Assembly: GCF_023343835.1 (NCBI RefSeq)
Contig: NC_064443.1
Span: 992,001 to 1,056,000, forward strand
Origin: Lagopus muta
Lineage: Eukaryota; Chordata; Aves; Galliformes; Phasianidae
Length of the DNA stretch: 64,000 bases
Reading direction: 5' to 3'
The notes under the pieces are model-generated. The model had not been told where the DNA came from, ran no database searches, and was given only the letters and a program-made list of their open reading frames with translations. The number at the start of each line of letters is the position of its first letter. Positions within the stretch are counted from its first letter, which is position 1. This document shows, piece after piece, positions 10,227 to 23,204 of this stretch. Position numbers and translations under genes: made by a program.

Positions 10227-10232
10227 AATAAA
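10227..10232 (+). promoter_or_regulatory. Possible poly(A) signal of an unannotated plus-strand transcript
   Basis: AATAAA is followed by T-rich sequence (TCTTTTCC, then GTTTTGTTTTG). It lies about 600 bases past the orphan CpG island. Weak alone. Confidence 0.25.
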
Positions 10233-10249
10233 TCTTTTCCTGTAATCTT

Positions 10250-12570
10250 CTCTGTTGCTGGCAGTTTTGTTTTGTTTTTGTGGTGAAATCCTAAAATGAT
10301 TTTATAGTTCCTCTCACAAAGGAAGCAGTAGCAACTGTTCTAACATCGGATTAACAGTTTTTTATACCAAGCAAGCTCTAGATTCATAGCCACAGAGAGC
10401 AGAAGGCAGGATTATGCCTGCATGCCACGCACAGTGAGGATGTCCTTACTGCCAGCCTCTGAGGGAAGGGTAGGAGTGCCATTCCAACCACTGGAGAGCA
10501 CTGCCAAAAGGAGCAACAGCGTTCCCCACATGCCCCTGACCCCAAGGCCTCTCTGCGGGCTTGAGGGTTTGAATTTTAGGAGAACAAATTCAACCTTCCA
10601 CTTAAGAAATTTCATAGAAACATAAAGCAAGGCAGGATGTGATTTGTTACTGCAAAGTAAATAAGGAACACAGCCAAGCAGGTACTTTACCCCCGTAATC
10701 TCTCCTTGGCATGCATGCACATCAGCTCATGGTGTTTCGTTGCAGTGATGCAGAAGCAACATCTCCAGCCTGCGTGTCCTTTTCCACACGTCTGCCCTAC
10801 GATTGCTGTGGCTCTCTGATGTCAGCTCCTCGTCGTTGCAAACCCCTCCCACAGGGCTGCATTTTCCTATTTTCTAAGTAATGAGCCTGAAGTCCACTTG
10901 AAAACTTTGGAACATTTTTAAATAGGTCAGAAATTTCTGTTCACAAGCCTTTCAGGTGTGGAGATGTAAAGGTCCTCTGCGTGTCACACACCTCGTTTTT
11001 GGCAACAAAACTCCACAGACACAGATACATTTCCAAGCATGCCCCTGTGAGGTGCTGGCACCGTGCACAAGTATCTTTCAGAAAGCAGTAACACCAACAT
11101 CCTGGCTGAAATCATTTGGGGCTGTGAGTGCCCCCACTCCTTGTATGAAGACCAATCACTTCAGTCCTGCAGGGTGCACGTCTTCGACCTGTTCCCTTCC
11201 TTTTACATCTCATAGGAATCAGGTGAGGCTCTGCTGCAGACACAGTTGTACTCTTAGGCTCCCCAGTCAAGTCTTCGGAAACGTGCACCAACTTACAGCC
11301 AAGCCCTTTGCCAACTGGCTGCCTCTGTCAAACTCAGTCATGTCTGGACTTTGGCTAGGAATGGACTCTCTGCTCTAATTCTTAGAGGGACAGCTTGAAA
11401 AAAGTTGGCTGTAAATTGAAACAGTTGAAACTAATGTTATCTTACTGTTTTCTGTATGCAGAAGGTGACTGGACTCTACTTCTACAAATGCTGAAATGTG
11501 TTCCTCCCAAATTACCAACCATCTGATATTTGCAACGCACTAAATATCTTTTACCACAGGAAGAAAACAGCTGTGATTTCCGAGTCCTCTTTATGCCTGG
11601 AAGGTGTGACAGCTCCTTGCCATTCGTGTTTGACTTCTGAATACTTGGTATCTAAAGCACCCAGGTCCTTGTATGCTGTGTCATTAGCTTCTCTTGACTC
11701 TGAGGAGCAGACACAAGACATCATACTCGGGCAACGCAGAAGCATTGATCTGGGGGCATTGGGGCTTTTTTTAGGTCTGAAAAGTTACACCTTGTAAAGT
11801 CTGCACTCTGCAAAGCCATCCCAGCACCAGGGTGAGCCCACGCTGCAGCAGGGCCAAGGCAGGAGTGCCTGCAGGCAGCCAAGCGTGGCCCTGGGCGTTG
11901 GAGTGCTTCACGTGGCTGCCTGCAGCTATCTCTTGGGTGGAGCGTGCTTACCTGCCCTCATCCACCTCCTGTTTGCTGTGCGCAGGTTGGCTGGGTAAAT
12001 CTGCAATGCTCAGAGCAGTGGGGCTGCAAGGAATGGGGGGCACCAAACAAGCACCACCTGCTGAACCACACAAGTGCAGAGGACCTGGAAGGGGCATCTC
12101 AAGAGCAGGAGCATGAAAAGGCACAAAAACTTCCTCCAAACATGCTTGGCCACGCAAGCAGCTTGAGGTGCTACGGAGGGCAGCAGTTTTTGTTGGCTTT
12201 GAACGAAGCCTTCACAAGGGTCAGTGGTGTCATGGACATGCAGGAGGCTACAGCACTCTTGTTGGTGACTGCTTCAAACAAAACTTGCAAGCTCTCCTTC
12301 ACATGCAGTGTTGAAGCTCACTTTTGAATATTCTTTCACAAGTAACAACATCTCCAGATCTTGAGTGGAAGAGCTTGTGCCTCCCCTCAAGAACGGCTCA
12401 GCCTGAGCTTAATCTGTTGCTCACTCAGAGCAGCACTGACTGGAACGCAAGATCCTGTCACTTCAAATGTAAGAGGCTCCTCCCCACAGCCTCTTTGGGT
12501 TTGGTGTTTGAAAACCACTCACTTCAGCTCCTTGTCTTGCTCGGGTGCATCCAGGAAAGATCCGATTCAA
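10250..12570. other. Intergenic DNA, nothing recognised
   Basis: Unique, moderate-GC sequence. Open frames are short, none has a domain I recognise, and no splice-linked series is visible. Confidence 0.5.
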
Positions 12571-12575
12571 TCTTA

Positions 12576-12700
12576 TCATAGAATCATGGGACAGCTTAGG
12601 TTGCAAGAGACCTAAAGATCACCCAGCTCCAACCCCCCTGCCACGGGCTGGCTGTCCCCCACTCACTGCAGAATCCAAGCAGGGGCAGCAGACCTCCCTC
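12576..12700 (-). mobile_element. CR1 LINE 3'-end fragment
   Basis: On the plus strand it opens with ATCATAGAATCAT, the reverse complement of the CR1 tail repeat, then TTGCAAGAGACCT and CTCCAACCCCCCTGCC typical of CR1 3' ends. Heavily 5'-truncated. Confidence 0.75.
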
Positions 12701-15160
12701 CACTGATTCCACAGATGACAAATTCAGGAGCTACTCGGAAAATAAGGTTGTCAGCCTAAGGCATGGTTTGCTGGCTCCCAGCAACAGTCTGGAAACGCAG
12801 CCTGAGCAGCAGAGCCTGCTTCGGGTTACATAAACAGAAATGGCTCTGCACCCCACGCTCCTCACTGGGAGGCACAGTGCTGTGCTATTTGCAGCACCTT
12901 TCCTGCTCTGACTTGGCAGGAACCCCTCTCCTGGTTATTTTCCACCCGGGGGTTTTAAAAACAGACTCGTCAGTGTCCTGTGCTCGTGCTGGCAAGCCAA
13001 CAGGACGGCTACTTACAGCCCAGGGAGGTCAGACATGCAAACAGACTTGGTCGTGCTTTATTGAACAGCCTGCAGATGAGTTCTCCTCCCGTGACATGTT
13101 GAGGATATGGCTGTACAATGCCCTGAGATGCTGCCCTAATGCTCAGTTGATGCTTTGTGGGCAGACTTAAAGCAAACACAGCACATTATAGCAAATATTA
13201 CAGCCAACAAGTTTGCACAAACAGTCAAGAATTTCTCTGCAAGTTTTCTCAGGAGGAAAAATCTGATTCAGCAGGCTATTGCATGCCACAATGCCCAATT
13301 AAGACTCAGCAGTCCTCTGTGCTGTTGGGCAGTTTGGGGTTAGCTTTGGCAAAAACAAAGCAAGCCAAAATGGAAGGGGGGGTGAGAGCTTTCAGACTGC
13401 ATCTGACCCTCAGTGTATAGGGCACGTGCACTGCTATCTTACCTGTTCTAATGTGCATCACCAGATACCTGCATGCAGCAGATACCAGCCGAGACAGCAT
13501 GGAGCCAAATAGCTCCAGGCCTGGCTTTTCTCACCTTGACAACCAACCTGCAAAGAGTACGAGGGCATGAACAGACCCAGCTTTGCTGGAGGACTGACTG
13601 CTGCCAGCACTCTTTACATACAGCCATGGGGCATGCGGCAGGGCTCCAGCGGTTGCAGTGAACCTGGACACCTCTATCCTTGGGCTGCGTGCAGAACAAG
13701 CACCATGTCTGAGGCACACACCACCATTGCTGTGTCTGCTTCCTCATTTCTGAGGCAGCTGGAAAAAGGAGCAGACTGTGTTTCAGTGGTTCTTCCCTTC
13801 CTGCAGCAGTGGAGCTGCTGACCTTGGCAGTGGTGACCTGCCACCAGCCTGCTCCCTGGTGTACCAGGCACAGCTGACTCCTGGTGCTCAGCCTGTGGCA
13901 GAGTCTGAAACGTGTTAGATAAACCCATGGGAGAATTTAAAATAAAAACAAAAAGGTTAATTAATGAGTGATCCCTAAGTGAAACAGAGGGAAACAACAT
14001 CAGACTGTTCATTTCTGCCATGTTCCAAACGTGTCATTTATTCTCTCTTCACAGCCAGTGGAAAGAAGTGCAACACCGGAGCAAGTGATGTGCCAAAAAT
14101 GGTACAGTACAGTAATACTGATGTTATCTTACGTGCTGCCTGTTGTGCAGAGTGGCTGCAAGGAAAGATGCAGTTATTTCTTAGTCAAAGGTCATGGAAA
14201 CTCTCAGCTGTCTGCGATAGAGAAGCAGCACTTGACTGCAGTCCCATGTGCAGCACAGAAATAGCTGGGCAGGCAGGCGGGCACTCCAGCAATGCACAGA
14301 GCTGGGGGCAGGCTGGCGGTGCTGTGCTGCACGAGGGGGAGCTTCTGCTGGATAAAGCTCAGCCTCTCAGACCCCGGGAGCGGAGGACCCTAAGGGCTGC
14401 AAAATGCCTTTCGTTAGGAACATAAAACAAAAGCATTGTGCCACATGGCTCGGTCGGCTGTAGCACAGTCCTGCATTTGCCCAATTCCCTGCAGATTCAA
14501 CCCAAACAAAGGACTCAGCAGCTGAAACTTTCCATCAAAACCAAGGAACTCAACTGCAAGGCAGCTAAAATAGCTGGAAAATGATGGGTTTACCCATCAT
14601 TAAACAGGTGTCATCCAGGGAAAAGGAGCCCGGGCTGACACCAGCATAGCAGAAGGTTGTCTGGTGGAAACAACAGAGCCCCATCCAAAGGATGGCCCTG
14701 CTTGCTGAGCTTAATCCAAAAACAAGCTTGGACAAATCTCCCAGGTGGAATGCTTCCGAGTACTTATCTTGATTCCTCTGTTCCGTACACTGCACCCAAC
14801 CACGCCTGCCAAACACACTGCACCTCCCCGGGCCTCTGAGCTCAGGCAGAACCTCCTCACTCTGAGCAGTGCTCTGAGTGCACAGATCTGAGCGAACCCC
14901 CAGGTTTTTGCAACGCCCTCCATTAACCCAGCTGTAGCTGCTCAGTGCCGTAACGCGGGCTGCTTCCAGGAACGCTTAATCCCTGTGCAAAGCCAGCAGC
15001 CCGCAGCACAGCAGCTCTGGGACAGGCAGGGACAGGTCCAGCAGAGGCAGAGGTGGGAACAGTGAGCCCAGCAGGCGCCTTCCCACCTGGGGGAGCTGAG
15101 TGGGAGGAGAGACAGGCGGGCAGAAACCACCAAAGGAGAGCTCTGCCCGATCTGTGGGTG
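12700..15160. other. Intergenic DNA, nothing recognised
   Basis: No gene, RNA or repeat could be supported. Short open frames in all phases lack similarity to families I know. Confidence 0.45.
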
Positions 15161-15164
15161 CCCA

Positions 15165-15287
15165 AGGCTGTGGATGGGGCCCAGGGCAGCCTGATCTGGG
15201 TGGGGGGGAAACAAGCTGATGGCTGGGATTGGGGCTCTGAAGTCCCTTCCAGCCCAACCATGCTGTGATTCTATGATTGATTGCATG
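15165..15287 (+). mobile_element. CR1 LINE 3'-end fragment
   Basis: Contains GGGGCCCAGGGCAGCCTGATCTGG, then GTCCCTTCCAGCCCAACCATG, and ends in the CR1 tail GTGATTCTATGATT. Only the last 120 bases or so remain. Confidence 0.8.
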
Positions 15288-15289
15288 AT

Positions 15290-16480
15290 CTTCTGCCAGA
15301 GGAGCAGCTGGAGGGCCTGGCTCATTTACTGAGCTGCTTCCCGCTGTTTGTGGGGAGAGGGGGGCACTTGGAGCCCGGTTATCAGCATCAGGCAATGAGG
15401 AATCCCTGCACGTTGTGGTTTTGCTGGTCTTTCTTCATTTATTAAAACCAAAGAGAGAACTTGCAGGATGTCTGCTCCCAAACAGCATCAGTCCGTGGCT
15501 GCTGCTCCAAGCTGGAAGGAGTCATGCACCAAAATCGGGTTTACCTACACTGGGTTTGAGCTCTGTCACCTGTGCTGTGCCAGGGATGCACACCCTGCTT
15601 CAGAGCAGCACTGGTGATGTGGTGTCTGTGGGCCATCCCCCTTCATGCTAGGGGCAGCAAAGCTTCCTAACACAGGAAAGGCTGTGGTTACATGGAGTCA
15701 ATTCAGATGCAGAAAGATAAAGCCAATGAAATATTAATAATCCAGATGGAATCATGGGGAGTTAAGGAGGGTTATGTGTTATCCAGAAGGTGAGCATAGG
15801 AGAAAGCACCTCCATGAGCTGTTCTGTGCTCCAGGGGACGCACAGAGAGACGGACCTCCCATTAACTGTTCCCCCACAGAAGAGAAGCTCATCTCGTAGC
15901 TCTAGGGCAACACTGGAGCTTCCTCCACCCCTGCTCACCCCCAGCTCCTGGCACCAAATGGGCTTCTGTATGGCCAAATGCTTCCTGTAGCCACAGCCCA
16001 GGGCTATGCAGCAGCAGGGGGTTGGTCCCAGCCCTGGGTGTGCCACGCACCTCAAGGAAGCGATACCAACACCGACACCACACCGACCTCAGTCACACAA
16101 TTTCCTCATTGCAGGAAACACCATCATGCTGAGATTAATATTCCGTGCCTATAAAACAACCCCTTTCTTTGCATGCGATGACTCCTGTCAGTGATTAACG
16201 TTTAAAAACTTTGTTAAACACTTTGTTAACAAAAGGCTCAAAGCACCGGATGATAACCTGTACAACGACAGTGCTCGTGGTACTGTGGTCTGAGCCCCAC
16301 CGCCTGCACAGCGCACAGGATGGTGAGTGCCCACCAGAGAGAGCACAGCAGAGAGCAAAAAGCCTGTGAAGGTAAAGCATTTAAGCACAATATGAAGAAT
16401 TTCCTCATTCAGATCCCTATGTCAGCTGTCGGGAAATCACAGCAGCGACCTCAGAACTCCCTGCCCGTCACTTTGCAGAG
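15290..16480. other. Intergenic DNA, nothing recognised
   Basis: No gene or repeat supported. Sequence composition is unremarkable until the CpG island begins near 16.5 kb. Confidence 0.45.
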
Positions 16481-16489
16481 AGCACACAC

Positions 16490-17880
16490 AGGCGGAGGGA
16501 TCCGAGCCGCCCTGGGCACACCGCTGCTCCCGGCCCCCTGACTCCAACCTGGGCCGAGCCGAAGGCGTGGGAGGCGACAGACCCCAAATCCTCCACGCGC
16601 ACACACTGACCTCAGATACACAGGCTGATGGAATTACACGGCGAGCCCCTAAAACCCACGACCCCCGTGACACGAGGCACCGCGCAGACCCGCACGCGGG
16701 GACAGCGCCGGGCTGCCGCCACCACCCCGAGCCGTGCACGGAGCTCCGCTAGGACACCGCTGCCTGCACGCGGGGCCGGGCTGCGGGACAGGGCGGGGGG
16801 AGGCAGCGCCGGGACGGCCGGGGCTCCGAGCAGACCTCGCTGCCGACGCAACGCGTTCTCCTTCCGCTCCCTCCTCCCGCCGCTCCGGCCGCTTCCAGCC
16901 CCAGGTCTGCAAAATGGCTCCGGCGCTCCCCCTGCCCCCGCACTCCCGGTTTATTTGCGGGATCTGCTTCGTGCGATGGGCGCTGCCCATTTCCCGCACC
17001 TCTCCGCAGCGGGACCGCGGGGTGCGGCGGGCGGGCGGGCGGGGGCTGCTGGGCCGGGGCTGGAGCCGGAGCTGAGGTTGGAGCTGAGGTTGGAGCTGGG
17101 GCTGGGGCTGGAGCTGGGGCTGGAGCTGGGGCTGGGGCTGGGGCTGGGGCTGGGGCTGGGGCTGGGGCTGGGGCCGGTCCCGGGGCCGGTCCCGCCCCTG
17201 CTCCGCGCAGAGCCGTGGGCAGCTCCGCGGGGCCCGGGCCGAGGAGCGGCGCCGATGTGGGGCCGCCGGCGCCCGCCGGGTCGGCGCTGCCGAGGTACGG
17301 AGCGGGGTGTGCCGGGGGCTGCCGGTGGGACCGGGCGAGGGGAGAACCGCGACCCCGCCGACCCCTCCCGGAGCCCCGAAAGAGCCCCACAGGAGCTGCG
17401 GGCCGCCCGGGGGTCGCGGCTCGTGCTGGCGGGGGGATGCGGCGTGCGGCGACTGTCGCTGCCCGGGTTATTTTTGGGAAACGGACTGCCGTGGAGAGAT
17501 GGAGCTGCGGGACGGGGAATTTGTGCTCTGCGGGCAGCGACGCTTTTCGTTGCACGGTCGTAAAATCAGCGCTCCGGCAAGGCGCGCCCCGACCCGCCGC
17601 TCGTCCATCCGAACTCCCGATGGCAGCTCCGCGAGTGCGCTCAGCCGCCTCGGCTGCTCTGCGGGCTGCCTGCGCGCTCCCGGCACCGGGCTCTGATTTT
17701 GGGCGGCCGGGAGCTGGGCAGGCTTCACCTCGGAGGGCCCTTCCGTCGGGACGTGCTGTCGTTTCGGGGTCTGGAACCCGTCGTGGCGCCGAGCAGGCGG
17801 GCAGTGAAACTTCGGAAGGTGGGCTCAGCCTCGGTCGTATTGGGGTCCCCCACACTTTTCCAGGAAAAGCGAATGGTGAA
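16490..17880. promoter_or_regulatory. Large orphan CpG island
   Basis: About 1.4 kb of CpG-rich sequence midway between HYAL1 and PFKFB4. A possible plus-strand splice donor (CCGAG|GTACGG) lies at 17295. Long frames occur on both strands (up to about 390 codons) but have biased Arg/Pro/Ala/Gly composition and match no family. An island of this size usually marks a promoter, so an unrecognised or noncoding transcript, or a distal first exon of a neighbouring gene, is possible. It contains the hexanucleotide array at 17057-17175. Confidence 0.6.
17057..17175. repeat. CTGGGG hexanucleotide tandem repeat
   Basis: An array of GGGGCT / GGAGCT / GAGGTT hexamers. It ends with eight uninterrupted CTGGGG units at 17126-17173, where runs of four G recur every six bases on the plus strand. 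It sits inside the orphan CpG island. Confidence 0.9.
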
Positions 17881-17889
17881 GGTTGAGGG

Positions 17890-19145
17890 TGGACCTGGCA
17901 CCTCACCTGGGTGGGTGCCCTGGGGCGGGACGGCAAAGCATAAAGTTGGGCTCTTTGGAAACATTCAGTCAGAATTAACCCTTCTGTCAGTACCAGGCAG
18001 GGACGAACTGGCGTGAGGTGAAGCCAAGCACAACTGGGAGTGATCCCATGGGGTCAGTTGGTTTCCTACAGCTTTGTGGAGAGCTGATGGACAGTGGGAG
18101 GGCGGTGTGAGCAGCGGCTGAAAGATGGTGGTGAGCAACAGCAGGCATTGGGCTCCTGGTGTGCATCCAGAATTTCAGAGTGCCAGCAAGTTGGCTCCGT
18201 GTGGCCTTACTCAGCTGCGAGGCACTCCCATAATTATGGCTGCAATTAAAAGCAATAGCATCCATTTACATAAGGTCCCAGGCGTTTTTAGCCATCATCT
18301 AATGAGACCATTTGTGTGGGGATAGCTATGCAGGATGAAGACATGACGCAGGGAGTGTTTCGGGGAGGGTTTTTGTTGGGTGCTTTGCTGAGGTCATGAA
18401 AGGAAGGGTCTGCCTGGGTTGAAAGAAATAGGACGTTTTGTTAGGAAAAAGCGCCAAGTTTTGCAAATGCAGCCCAGCAGAGGGGTGTTGTTGAGGTAAA
18501 CAAAATGCTTTTAGCAGTTTATTTTTTGTGTCATCCATCTAATTTTAAAAAAAAACATCAGCTTGGTTGCACCAGCATTTTGCTCAATTTGATTACATCA
18601 GTGCTCCTTCTGCTCATCCAGTGAGAGATGTTGTCAGTCCAGCTGCTGATGAAGCACTGTGGCTGTGTCCCAAATTGCTCCCCAAAGTTACGTGGTTCCC
18701 TCGGGGCTTAAACTGTGCGCACACCGTGCTGCCCACTGCCCCTTGTCTTGGCAGTGAGCTTAAACTGCAGGCTTTAAATGCTGGAAAGTTCCATAGGGAG
18801 GGTTTCTGCTTTCTTCTGAAGGAAAAGACCTTGAGGGGTGCTTTCACCCTCTCACTCTGTATGATAGTTTTCTTTTTTTTTAATTGTTAGTTAACTAACT
18901 ACAATGGAGGCTTGTTGTCATGGTACCCTGGTAGGTGGGCAGGTGTTGGAAGGTCACAAGGCAAGTGGCACAGAAAGGGGCAAAACTGAAAATGCAGCAG
19001 AGGAAGCAGCAGCCCCAGATGTGGAAGTTCCTGGAATCTGCTCCGGTTTTCTCCAAAAGCCATTTTTGTCCCATTTTGGTCAGTAATCGTCTGTCAGGCT
19101 TTCATTGCATCCACAGTGCGTGACTTGCGGTCTCTGAGAGTGTAA
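17890..19145. other. Intergenic DNA, nothing recognised
   Basis: AT content rises again after the CpG island. No gene or repeat supported. Confidence 0.45.
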
Positions 19146-19149
19146 GAGG

Positions 19150-19224
19150 TGGTGGTGGGTTGATGATTGAACTGGTTGGTCTTAGTGGTCTTTTCCAACC
19201 TTGATGATTCTGTGATTCTGTGAG
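19150..19224 (+). mobile_element. CR1 LINE 3'-tail fragment
   Basis: GGTTGATGATTGAACTGGTT leads into GGTCTTTTCCAACCTTGATG and then GATTCTGTGATTCTGTGA, the standard CR1 3' end with two tail units. Confidence 0.75.
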
Positions 19225-19229
19225 TAATT

Positions 19230-22200
19230 AAATCCTACAAGAAAGTAAAGGAGTGAAGGGCTCTGAATGTGCTGTCTTGCTGTCTCCATGGTGCCTGAAG
19301 TGAAGTGGACTCCTGTTTTTATGCCATTTCTGTTAGGCACACCAAGTGGAGACATGGGACGGTGTCACCCGCCGCTCCTCACACTGTTGTTTGCAAGGGC
19401 TGGGTGTGCTTTGGTGTGGTTTCGTTGTGCAGAGGAGTGTTTCTGGATGTCAGCATCGCTCCTGCTGCAGGTGTGAGCCCACGTGCTTCAGGAACCCTCC
19501 CCATGTGCAGCTGCAGTGGTGGGGCCTCAATGCCTGCCATGCGTCCCCTAATTGCCACTGGCTTTCCTCCGCATGGCAGATGGAAGGGATCCTTAGTGAT
19601 GCTTCGTTAAGAAGGTGGGATGCAGAGCTGGCTGCACGTGTGTGGTGCCCCTGGGCTGCCTCAGTGTGGGACTGGTTTGCTTCTCAATACACATGGCCGT
19701 GCAAATGGGATGGTTTCCTTAAACAGCCAGAAATGCTCACTGCTGGATTGCAGCCCCAGCCTGCCAGTGGGTAGTTTATATCAAGTGATGCAAGGGACAA
19801 AATATTTGTGGGGATTTACTTAGAGTTAAAAGCTTCCATATGGCTGCACGCCCCTGTTCTGACATAAGTCAGTCAAGGAGCACAACAAATTTGGGTTTTA
19901 ACACATCTGAAATGACTCCTGACGTTACTGCCGCCACAACAACGTTTAGATTTCAGGCTGCCTTTTGATTCCTCTGGTGGCGGTGCGTCCCTGCAGATCC
20001 CACCAGTGCTGCCAGTCGGTAGCAGCGCTGTTTGTCAGCCCTGTGACACCGACCTGCTCCCTTCAGAATGGGAACAAAGAGAAGAGCTTGCTGGGCTGTC
20101 TGTTACCGCTTTCAGGGGCTTGTGGCCTCACCAGGCTGCCCGGTTGCTACCGCTGCTGCTCTGTGTGCTGTACGCTTTAAACTTGTGTTAATATGGGATT
20201 GTCTGAGTGGGTATTTACATGTTCTGGTGCCACAGCCCCTCCCATGTGCTGTACGTGCTGGAGTGTTGCTTTCTTCCTTCTGGCGTTGTTATGCTTTGCT
20301 TTCTCTGCAGAGATTTGTGCTTAGACAAAGTTCTTTTTAGGTAAACAAGGAGAATTAAGGGGTTTTGCTTTTAGAAGCAGATACAGAAGGTTTCTTTGCT
20401 GCTGTCATTCGGTGACTGTTTCCCCTTTGCAGCAGATTTTATTTGCAATCTTTGTGTTGTTTAGCCTGCCTGTGCTTCATCAGTCAGATTATTTTGGCTG
20501 CTGTAATTTTATTATCCTTATTAAGCTTCCTCATCTCCGTATTGACTCTGTTTGTCTCAGGAAGCTGATAAGCCCTCCAGCTGTACTTGCAAAACACACC
20601 AAGAAGGAGCAATGTGCCCTGCAGGCTCTGAAGACAGATTGGCTGGTGATAGGGATCTCGATCTGTCTGGTGCTGTTTCACCTTCCCTGCTAGGTTTTAG
20701 GCTACCTGCTCTTACTGACAGCGTTGCAGTTGGCTGAAATGGGATTCATTTGATGTATTTTTTTGTAAGTTATGCCATTGGTCGTTTTTGAGCAGCTTTG
20801 CTCCAGCTGTTTGTGCGCTGGGGGAGCACCCTCCCTTCTCACAGTGCTTCAGAACATTTCCAGGGGCCGTCGATGTCGCGTGCACTGCTGGGATTTTGTT
20901 CCTCGTGTCACTGTTGGTTTTCCACACTGCCTGAGTTCTTGTCAAAAGTTGCCTTCCTGTCTGCTGCCTACGGGACGTGTGTGGAACCGGGTCTGTCTGT
21001 GGGTGTGGGCAGAGATCTGCAGGCACGGCCGCTGCCCCCCGAGCTCATTTGCTGTGGGCTTTCGTTAGCAGCCTGCTTACCCCTGTTGTAATACATGGTG
21101 CGTGCTGTGCTCTGCTGGACCTTCACATCTCATCCCCTTGGTGTGTGTGTTCCAGCCCTGGGACAAGTCCTGTCCTTGCAGCAGGACAGCATACAGCCTC
21201 AGCTCTGCACCCTCCCCTCACTTCAGGTGCTTTCAGGTGGGCCTTTGTCGATGTATTCACGGCACCAACGTTTTCAGAGAACCCCGTTCTTGTTCTCTGT
21301 CTCCTCCCTGCACAGTCACTGCTGCTTCTAACATCTCCTTGTTTTGGCTTTTAGGACACTTCTTCCACCCCCAGCCTGTGTTTCCTCCTCCTCCTCCCAC
21401 AACGTGACCTTGCCTTGCTCTTTTTTCCGTGCCCTATTTCAGGCATTCACATGGCTGCAGCTTCTATTATGTGCTGATGACTCACAGATGCACTCTATAC
21501 CTTTGACGGTTTGCTTCATCCAGACCAGCATCTGTCTTTCTGCTGCTGTTTTTCTCTTTGGTTTCTCCATCTGAAGTAACTCAATATTTCAAGCCCCAAA
21601 ACCCTTTATGGTGCTTCTTAAGTTCTCTTTATCTCTCGGCTTTAATACTCTGCCATCTGACGAGGAGCTTCATCCCAAAGCCTTTAGGATATTCCTTTGT
21701 TTTGCTTCACATGTTTAGATCCCATGCAAAGGCTGCATATTCTTGTCAGTGTATTTCTTCTGCAGCTCAGCATGTAATTTCTCGTTCTTAACACGTGTAA
21801 TAAAGCTTTTCAGCTGGTTTTTTTTTTCCTTTTCTTTAAAATGTCTGCCCTGGGAAATCCCACAGCTGAAGGCAGCGGATAGCATTTGCTTTTAAAGATA
21901 GGGTTAAGTACTTCAGTTCTTAGAAGGCAGCTGTTCTTACACTCTGCAGCACAGATTTGGCTGTTGTAAACAGGTAGCACCCTCGCTGAATAAAGGATAG
22001 ACATGCAAAGGATGTGAATGCATAATAGATGCTGAAATATTAGTGTGGCAGTAGCTGAGAGAATAATTCATGAGCCATTCAGCCTGGAGCAGCCTTCGAG
22101 AGGCACGAGGAGAAACAGCTGGGGAAGCCTGGCATTGGCTTGTGCTCTCTTGTTGGAACATTTCCCCAGCTCCAGGTGAGCAGTGCGTGGGGGAAGTGGC

Positions 22201-22700
22201 TGTGCTGCGGTCCCACGCCTGGAGGAAGAGGAAAGCCTTTCATGGTGCACCGCCGGCCAGCAGTTGTGCAACGCCCTACGTGCAGTTGCTGTGGTAACAG
22301 CATCGGACACGGCCAGCACCGCGAACCAGGGCTGTGCGCGGCAGAGCCGCCGTCCTGGGAGCTATTTCCAGTTACCCTCTGGGCACGTGAGTGCAAATGG
22401 GTCATTTGTGCAAATGCGAGGGATTTTAATGGCCAGCAGGCTCCTCCTGTTGGAAGCAGCCGCCTTGGAAGTCTCTGGTTATACAGTAAGCTACAAAGGG
22501 TTTCTTAAAACTGGGTTGCTCACACTAAACATGAATAATGGATGCCGTCTTCCCTTTATCTTGCAACGAAACTGACATGCTTATGTCCATCAAAACACTA
22601 AAATTGCTCTGAAAGGCCATGTTTTTGACAGTGGTTTGCATAAAGATAACAAGGAATGGAGTGACAGTGCAGGAAGGGATGAGCTAAAGTGATCTGCTTC
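19230..22700. other. Intergenic DNA, nothing recognised
   Basis: About 3.5 kb of unique sequence with several short T-rich stretches. No coding exon or repeat family could be supported on either strand. Confidence 0.45.
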
Positions 22701-22704
22701 TTCA

Positions 22705-23202
22705 ACAGGGAGCTGTTGGAGAGGGTCCAGAGGAAGGCCACAAGGATGCTCAGAGGGCTGCAGCACCTCCCCTGTGAGGACAGGCTGAGGGAGCTGGGCT
22801 TGTTCAGCCTGGAGAAGAGAAGCTGCAGGGTGACTTCATTGCAGCCTTCAGTACCTAAAGGGAGCCTACAAACAGGAGGGGAATCAACTCTTTGAATGGG
22901 GAGAATAACAGCAGGACAAAGGGAAATGGTTTGAAGTTGAGGGAGGGAAGATTGAGGTTGGATGTCAGGGTGAAGTGCTTTACAGAGAGAGTGGTGAGGT
23001 GCTGGAACAGCTGCCCAGAGAGGCTGTGGATGCCCCGTCCATCCCTGGAGGTGTTCAAGGCCAGGTTGGATGGGGCCCTGGGCAGCCTGGGCTGATATTA
23101 AATGGGGAGGTTGGTGGTCCTGCGTGTGGCAGGGGGTTGGAGATTCATGATCCTTGAGGTCCCTTCCAACCCAAGACATTCTGTGAATCTATGATTCTAT
23201 GA
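22705..23202 (+). mobile_element. CR1 LINE fragment (about 500 bp, 3' end)
   Basis: The longest CR1 copy in the window. In order it shows GGAGAGGGTCCAGAGGAAGG, CAGGCTGAGGGAGCTGGGCT, TTCAGCCTGGAGAAGAGAAG, CTGCCCAGAGAGGCTGTGGA, GGGCCCTGGGCAGCCTGGGC and GTCCCTTCCAACCCAAGACA, and it ends with tail units near TATGATTCTATGA. It covers the end of the element's coding part and its 3' UTR. Confidence 0.93.
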
Positions 23203-23204
23203 AA

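Noticed and set aside
16628-17936. Long open frames on both strands (about 311 and 395 codons) in the orphan CpG island
   Set aside because: Composition is Arg/Pro/Ala/Gly biased, the frames run through the hexanucleotide repeat as LGLG or APAP, and they overlap each other on opposite strands. No domain is recognisable.
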